A DNA stretch of 64,000 bases from Anniella stebbinsi (lineage: Eukaryota > Chordata > Lepidosauria > Squamata > Anniellidae). Below the pieces are notes generated by a model. That model was not told where the DNA came from, searched no databases, and saw only the letters and a list, made by a program, of their open reading frames with translations. The stretch is taken from NCBI GenBank assembly GCA_029215795.1, contig JARDYH010000007.1, forward strand, positions 72,222,763-72,286,762, read 5' to 3'. This document shows positions 58,085 through 64,000 of the stretch, piece by piece. Numbering within the stretch: the stretch's first letter is position 1; the number at the start of each line of letters is the position of its first letter. Made by a program: the position numbers and the translations under genes.

Positions 58085-59105
58085 AAGTACATAAGAGCCT
58101 TGCTGGATCAGACCAAGGGTCCATCTAGTCCAGCACTCTGTTCACACAGTGGCCAACCAGCTGTCAACCAGGGAGCCACAAGCAGGACATGAGTGCAACA
58201 GCACCCTCCCACCCATGTTACCCAGCAGCGGGTGCACACAGGCTTCCTGTTTTGCCTGTACTTCTGGAACGACCACATCATGGCAAGAGGATCTTTTCCT
58301 CAGAGAGTCGCCCTACACAAGGAGAGGGCAATGGAAACATTGTTGTACTTTCAGCACGTCCACGTCGCTTTTATTGCTGCGATTCATTTGGACTCAGGGT
58401 GGAGGGGAGGGCACCATTCAGATCTCTCAGCGGGTGACTGCATTACATTACAGACTTCAAGGACATTGTACAATGGGTTGCCACCTTTTCTTAAGAACAC
58501 AAGAACATCAGAAGAGCCATGCTAGATCAGATCAAGGGTCCATCTAGTCCACACTGTTTACACAGTGGCCAACCAGCTGTTGACCAGGGACCCACAAGCA
58601 GGACACTGTGCAACAGCACCCTCCTGTCTACGTTCCCCAGCAACTGGTGCATGCAGGCTTACTGCCTCTGATACTGGAAGTAGCACATAGCCTTCAGGAC
58701 TAGTAGCCATCAATGACCTTATCCTCCAGGAATTTCTCCAACCCCCTTTTAAAGCCATCCGAATTGGTGGCCCTCACTACATCTTGCGGTAGCGAATTCC
58801 TTAGTTTGGCTCTGCGCTGTGTGAAGAAGTACTTGGTTTGATCTTCCCTGAATCTCCCACCAGTCAGCTTCATGGGATGACCCCGTTGGGGTTCGAGGGT
58901 TAGGGTTAGGTTTATTCACATTTGCCACACCATACATATTTCTGTACGCCTTATCTCCCCTTACTTGCCTTTTCCCCAAGCTAAACAATCCCAGCTGCTG
59001 CACCTTTCCCTCATAGGGAAGATTCTCCAGTCCTTTGATCATTTTAGTTTTTCCCTTTTTCTGCACTTTTGGCTTAAATCTCTTTTTGCCATTCACTACT
59101 CCTTA
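58085..59105 (-). mobile_element. CR1-type LINE 3' fragments, reversed
   Basis: Two overlapping fragments (about 58085-58260 and 58490-59105) read on the plus strand as GGGTCCATCTAGTCCAGCA and GTGGCCAACCAGCTGT. Between 58.7 and 58.9 kb the complement encodes the end of the LINE ORF2 (GGRFREDQTKYFFTQRRAKL). Near 58960 TTTTCCCCAAGCTAAACAAT continues the 3' end. Typical of amniote CR1. Confidence 0.75.
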
Positions 59106-59455
59106 GGGGAGGCATTTCAGACTTTTAGAATGGGTGGCGGGAGGGAAGGCGCAACAGAGTGTCTGAGGAAAAAGGAACATGAGCACCTGAAGGGCTGCAT
59201 TTGGCCTCCATGCTTGAGATTCTCCACCCCTGAACGATGGGGTCCGAAAACGTGTGTCGACAGAAATAAAAGTAAAAAGACGACAGTTGGCAAAAGAGAG
59301 AGATAAGCCATCACCTTCCTGTAGTCAGGATAATTCATTTCCTTGAGCTTTTTGTATCCTGAGGACCAAATTATATATGGCGGTGGTGGAAAGTGGCCAT
59401 GTTCGTCTGTCCCATTCAAGTCTAAAATGGGGGAATTTGGTTTGTCGTTATTACT

Positions 59456-59695
59456 GAGTGCGGTGTAGTGGTTAGAGTGTTGGATTGGGAGTCGGAAGAT
59501 CCGGGTTCTAGTCCCCACTCGGCCCTGGAAGCCCACTGGGTGACTTTGGGCCAGTCAGAGATTCTCAGCCCAACCTACCTCACAGGGTTGTTGTTATGAG
59601 GATAAAATGGAGGAGGAGGGTTGTGTATGTCACCTTGAGTTCCTTGGAAGAAATGAGGTGGGATATAAATGCAATAAATAAATAAAATAAAAATA
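59456..59695 (+). mobile_element. Full-length tRNA-derived SINE
   Basis: GTGTAGTGGTTAGAGTG (A-box region), GGGTTCTAGTCCC (B-box) and the CAGCCCAACCTACCTCACAG core, then a GGTGGGATATAAATG tail and (AAAT)n. Best preserved SINE in the window. Confidence 0.85.
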
Positions 59696-59709
59696 AAAAA
59701 ATAATTTTT

Positions 59710-59890
59710 TTTTTATTACTATTAGATTTATTGATATCCCGCCTTTTCCCCAGGGCTGGGACTCAAGGTGGTTTACAAGACTAAAACATGTACAATTAAA
59801 ACATAGAAATATAAATTTACAAAAGTTAAAACAGAATTAAAACTAAAAACATTTTAAAAGAATTTAAAACAGTAACAGATTAAAAAGAAT
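59710..59890 (-). mobile_element. LINE 3' fragment adjoining the SINE tail
   Basis: TATCCCGCCTTTTCCCCAGG and CAAGGTGGTTTACAAGACTA followed by AAAACA-rich sequence, resembling the 3' end of an L2/CR1-clade LINE in reverse. Confidence 0.5.
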
Positions 59891-60619
59891 GAGAATTCCT
59901 ATATAATCTATTTATTGTATCAAGGGGTGTGTGTAGTTAGTGTCTGTTCCAACTGGAGTGGCTCCCTGGAGTCTTGTGGGAGGGATCTTTTCCTTCACCT
60001 AGGACCAGGACAGGGATCGTCTGAACGGATTGACAGAGCAACCCTCATGGTGGGGACAGAAAGAGGGAATCCAGGTCCCTGAATGAAGAGGGAATTTTGG
60101 AGGGTGAGCATCAGACTTCGCTGCCATCAGGGAGGATTAACTCCAGCTGTGGGTGTGCAGTTCCTTTGTTCTTTTAAAATTCATTTTACTTGACCCACGC
60201 ACATGGCATCACATGCTCAGAACACATGTTGGCTTTCAATGGCTTAGTTGCCGTATTTTTAACCTCCGAATGTCCTGGATGCAGCATTGTTGAGGGGCAT
60301 TGTGGGATAGGGAGAAACATGGAAATCAGCAGAAAAACATGGCTGTCATGTTTGCACCCCCACCCCCCACATGCTGGCTGGAGGATGATGGGAGTTGTAA
60401 GACTTTTTTCTGCTTAAACATGCATAGGATTGCATCCTTAAAAAAATGCCCAAGAACAAATTAACACTTAGTTTGCACCTTTTCTCTTGCCTTTGGTGGC
60501 AAATCTTTCAGGTTTGCAGCACCTTACCTCTGCTACCCAAGTAGGAAATTCAATAATTAAATTCCTCCAAGAGAATTCTGGTTTGAAACATAGAATTCCA
60601 AAGCCCAATGCAACTCAAC

Positions 60620-60855
60620 TCAAGCCAGATCTATACCAAGCAGGATATAGCACTATGAAAGCAGTATATAAAAGCCAGGAGCCACATTACTGCTTTATAG
60701 CAGTATTGAAGTGCACTGACAACTGTTGGGGCCCATAGACACATACCATATACTGCTTTCATACTACTTTCATAGCGATATATCCCGCTTAGTGTGGCTC
60801 CTGCCTTTTATATGCCACTTTCATACCGCTATATCCTGCTTGGTGTAGATCTGGC
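60620..60855. repeat. Small palindromic repeat (CCAGATCTA ... TAGATCTGG), longest copy
   Basis: CAGATCTATACCAAGCAGGA is mirrored by TCCTGCTTGGTGTAGATCTG, with a second internal mirror around GGAGCCACA/TGTGGCTCC. Same family as the 26745 repeat. Confidence 0.7.
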
Positions 60856-61079
60856 CTCAGTCTTTTGGTACAAGACTAATTAAAATTGTCTTATCTTTGA
60901 GGTTTCCCAGATGGGAGACCGAAGTGCCAAGCCATCAGTAATTGTTGATTGGCTCATTGGTATACTCCCAGAAAAGAGGTGCCAGGTTTTACACTTGATG
61001 TGCCGTGGGATCAGTGCCCATATTAAATTTACAGTGACATGAATAATAAAGCCAAGAATTCCATGAGATAAGGCAATAA

Positions 61080-61314
61080 CAAGGAGGACTGACATCGAGG
61101 AGGCAGGACAGCGCAGAGGACAACGCAGAGGAGGCTGCAGGTAAGGAGGGAGGGAGGGAGGGAGGGAGGGAGGGAGCGGGGAGAACGGGAGGGAGGACTC
61201 TGCACGGACCTGGAGCATATCCAGATCTCCGATCCAAGGCGGATCTGATCCGGCCCAATCCAGACCTCCCAGATCGGGATCCAGATTGGATCGGAGGGTC
61301 CGTGCACAGCCCTA
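61080..61314. mobile_element. Right half of a GATCC-type non-autonomous hAT
   Basis: Ends GGGTCCGTGCACAGCCCTA with GATCC repeats and a (GGGA)n tract. The left terminus was not found. Confidence 0.65.
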
Positions 61315-61399
61315 GAAATAACTCTTGTGTCACAAACACACCTGGAACATGTCGTGGGTTTCTGGAATGTTTTAATATGTATGTTGTTATAGTAATTTA

Positions 61400-63210
61400 T
61401 CATGATAAGGAGTGATATTATTTAGACACAGGTTGATAAAGAATGGAAATGTGTCCTTAGGAATTGGCTGAATGGAACACAAATTAATGAATTAAAAATA
61501 AACTAAATGTATTCCATTGCCTCCAAAAGGTCCATAAAGAAATTTTTGAACATTAGGAACCATCCTGTCAGATTAGTTAGCACTAACACATTGCCTCTAA
61601 ACTATCTTGATAAGCATCTGTATCTGATGTGTCTATGGCTCACACCTTGTTCAGCCAAAACATTTCTTTCGTGTCTTTTGGACACCACCACGTCTCCTTA
61701 ATAATGATTTGTCTAAATTGGCTAATAGTTGGAGGCATAACACAGCTAACACTTCTTTGAAGTGTATGTTTTGACAATGCCTGGTAGTTGCCCCTTTTGG
61801 GGAGAAGATCACTATACTGGTCAACTTTGTATTGGAACACTCCAATACAGGGGGCTTTTGTCAGTGGGTCCCTGATAGTTTGTGGGTCCTTGGCTTGTGC
61901 CCAATCATATCTACCCTTGATTCTAGCCCTGTAGCCATCACTACATCTTGTGGGACTGGCTCCCAGTTTGGTAATTCCAGTTAAGAGAGAATAAACATTA
62001 TGTCTTCACAGGTCAAATAGAGGAGCAGGTCTGTCCTCTCGCAAGCCTCTCTGGCTTTACTACCACTTACCAAGCATTAATGTCCCACTAATGTCAAGGC
62101 AATGGTCATGATCCCCTGTGCATGGCAACATATCCATGCTTGTACAGTAAGAGGCGTTTACAGCAAAACAGGAAGAACGCTCAAAGCCATTGGGGGCATA
62201 GTGGACCCAAAAAAAAGAAAAAAAGAACAAGTCAGATTTTCAAAATAAGCTGGGGTGAGGGCAGAGAGCTTGAATCTAAAGGTCTACTGTTTAAAGAGGC
62301 AGCTGGCAGGAAATTTGGCAATCAAGTTTTGGGGCATCCAAGTCAGAGGATGGGCCTTTTAGGCTGACGTTGGCCCTAAGACCTCTTTCTAGAGCTGGGT
62401 CAAATATTGAAGTTTGGCCTGAATTTGGGTAGGGGAGGTGTTGGAGATGAAAGAGAGGCACAACCTGCCTTCTCTTTTTTGTATGTCAGGTGAGGGGCCT
62501 TCAGATATGGGGCAAGGGGGCTGAAATCTACTTCGAGCTCCCTTGCAACTCTAGTCGGCTGGGAGCAGCCATCTTCACCCCATTCTGAGAGGCATTCTGG
62601 GGGAACCGGTGGCCACCAAAGACACAACAATGTGGCCTGCAAATGGGACTGGGAGAGGTTCCTTTCACTCAGCCCTAGACATTATCCAAAATTGTGGGGA
62701 GGAGATGCTTGAACTTCAGAGGCCTTTCCTACTCGTCCTACATTTTGGGGTAGTGGATTCAACAGTTTCAACCATGAGCTTTGCATGAAGGAGGATTTCC
62801 TTTTGCCTGCCCTGAATCTTCCACCATTCATCAGTTGATCACGAGTTCTCTGTCTCTCTGTCTCTCTGTCTCTTTTTCACTCAATGAATGAGATGGCTGA
62901 TAAATAGAAAGGAATTCCTGGTCACTTTAGAAGAGTGAAAGGAACAGCTGGCTAATTCATACTTTCAACTGGCATAGTGTTACAGCTGTTGGTTTTACAG
63001 CAGTTGAAGCTTATTCTCAGGAAGATGCTGGGCTGGAACATCATGCTGAAAGGCGTGCGTGGCAGGCTGGAAATACTGAGGATGCACATTCTGTATAAAT
63101 TCGTGCAATTACCCGTCCCTCTAAAAGAGAAAAAGAAAAGCTATGATTATTGCTTCTACAACTGGGCAGATGGAGCAGCCTAGTGGGAGTAATGACAAGT
63201 ACACAATAAA
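61400..63210. other. No gene seen
   Basis: Unassigned sequence with a TCTCTG microsatellite near 62850. No coding or repeat signal that I can support. Confidence 0.5.
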
Positions 63211-63212
63211 TG

Positions 63213-63453
63213 TAGGGTGACCAGATAAAATCCAGGTCAGGGCTCATGTAACTTTAACAGTTGTAGAGAAAAGGGAATTTCAGCCAGTGTCATTTGTATG
63301 CAATCAGTTCCTGGTGAAATTCCCTCTTCATCACAACAGTAAAAGGTGCAGACACTATGCTAGAGTGACCAAATACAAAAGAAGGCAGGGCCCCTGCAAC
63401 TTTAACTGTTGTGATAAAGAGGGAATTTCACTAGGAACTAATTGCATACAAAT
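63213..63453. mobile_element. 320-bp-family foldback element interrupted by a hAT
   Basis: It starts TAGGGTGACCAG and continues into the second arm until the hAT beginning at 63454 interrupts it. The rest would lie beyond the window. Confidence 0.8.
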
Positions 63454-64000
63454 TAGGGGTGTGCATCAGATCGGATCCGATCCACGATCCGAATCCGATC
63501 CGACCCAAAATCGGGAAAATCCGATCCGATCCGATCCGATCCGGACAACCTCCGATCCGATCCGATCCGATCCGATGAGGTCCGATCCGGATCGGACGCC
63601 ATTTTGAATGCTTTTTCCCATAGCCAAGTATTGTTTTACAAAAACGCCTATAACTTTTTCATTTTTAAAGATAGAAGGATGAAACTTGGGCACATTGTAC
63701 AATGGTTAGGGGTAGTTATCTGTGAGAAATTTCAGAAAGATTGGTGCATGCATTTTGTGGCAATTAATTTTTTAATAAATACCCAGGAATGCCTATAACT
63801 TTGTCATTTTTAAAGTTACACACATGAAACTTTGCCACATTGTAGGGGGTACCTTGGGACCTATGTGTGTGAAATTTCAGAAACGTAGGTGCTTGTCTTG
63901 TGTGGCAATTAAATTTTAGAAAAATGGGTAGTAGTGGGGTAAATACAGTTACACCTCCCATTTTTTTATTTTTGAAGATACAAACAGGAAACTTGGGCAC
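63454..64000 (+). mobile_element. Left end of another copy of the 10.3-kb-type hAT, running off the window
   Basis: TAGGGGTGTGCATCAGATCGG, GATCCGATCC repeats, then the same AT-rich terminal sequence as 2060-2470 (for example AAGATAGAAGGATGAAAC). Inserted into the foldback element at 63213. Confidence 0.85.

Noticed and set aside
59456..59530. Possible tRNA gene (A-box and B-box motifs)
   Set aside because: The motifs head a SINE with a core and an A-rich tail. A cloverleaf with anticodon arm is not supported.

Overview
This is vertebrate nuclear DNA and very probably comes from a squamate reptile (lizard or snake). The evidence is a cluster of two-domain Ly6/uPAR genes of the gamma-type phospholipase A2 inhibitor (PLI-gamma) kind, set in a dense background of CR1 LINEs, tRNA-headed SINEs, Penelope-like elements, a Ty1/copia gag relic and, above all, hAT DNA transposons. 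There are no bacterial-type operons, no CRISPR array and no rRNA gene.

All host genes read on the minus strand. From upstream to downstream they are copy D (exon 1 at 50.78 kb to stop at 43.13 kb), remnant E (about 39.85-40.42 kb), remnant C (exon 1 at 35.05 kb), copy B (30.68 to 21.95 kb) and copy A (15.57 to 0.03 kb). Each full copy has five exons, and every intron interrupts a codon after its first base. They encode a signal peptide, then two cysteine-rich three-finger domains with two exons each. Only copy B is open throughout: 636 coding nt, 211 residues, and all eight splice sites consensus. D has a stop in exon 2 and has lost the exon 3 donor. A has a frameshifted signal exon, a one-base frameshift in exon 3, and no exon 4. 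E keeps exon 5 with an in-frame stop. C keeps only its promoter and signal exon. The same TATA-box promoter precedes exon 1 in A, B, C and D.

The other main content is mobile DNA. Intron 2 of copy A holds a 10,290-bp hAT element (1913-12202) with perfect 8-bp target duplications and unusually long inverted ends of about 0.95 kb. Inside it are a broken BED-finger/hAT transposase, a 30/32-bp satellite, a tandem series of exon-like modules with matched splice sites, and a 150-160 bp CTGC-rich repeat. Smaller relatives with the same type of terminus occur across the window (17.8, 22.6, 25.2, 28.3, 33.7, 35.8, 36.6, 48.2, 52.7, 54.0, 61.3 and 63.5 kb). Several keep exact 8-bp duplications, and the paralogous gene copies preserve the empty target sites. 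Two of them (48.2 and 54.0 kb) contain tandem GC-rich palindromes of about 190 bp. Each palindrome carries an outward-facing splice-donor consensus at both ends and a TGATGTCATCA-type centre.

Other elements are two Penelope-like copies with GIY-YIG endonuclease and reverse-transcriptase remains (16.4-20.6 and 32.3-33.7 kb), a family of 320-bp foldback elements, and SINE and CR1 fragments. From about 55.3 to 63.2 kb I see no gene, only repeats and unassigned sequence. Coordinates of exons and of elements with target duplications were read base by base. Boundaries described as approximate were judged by eye.
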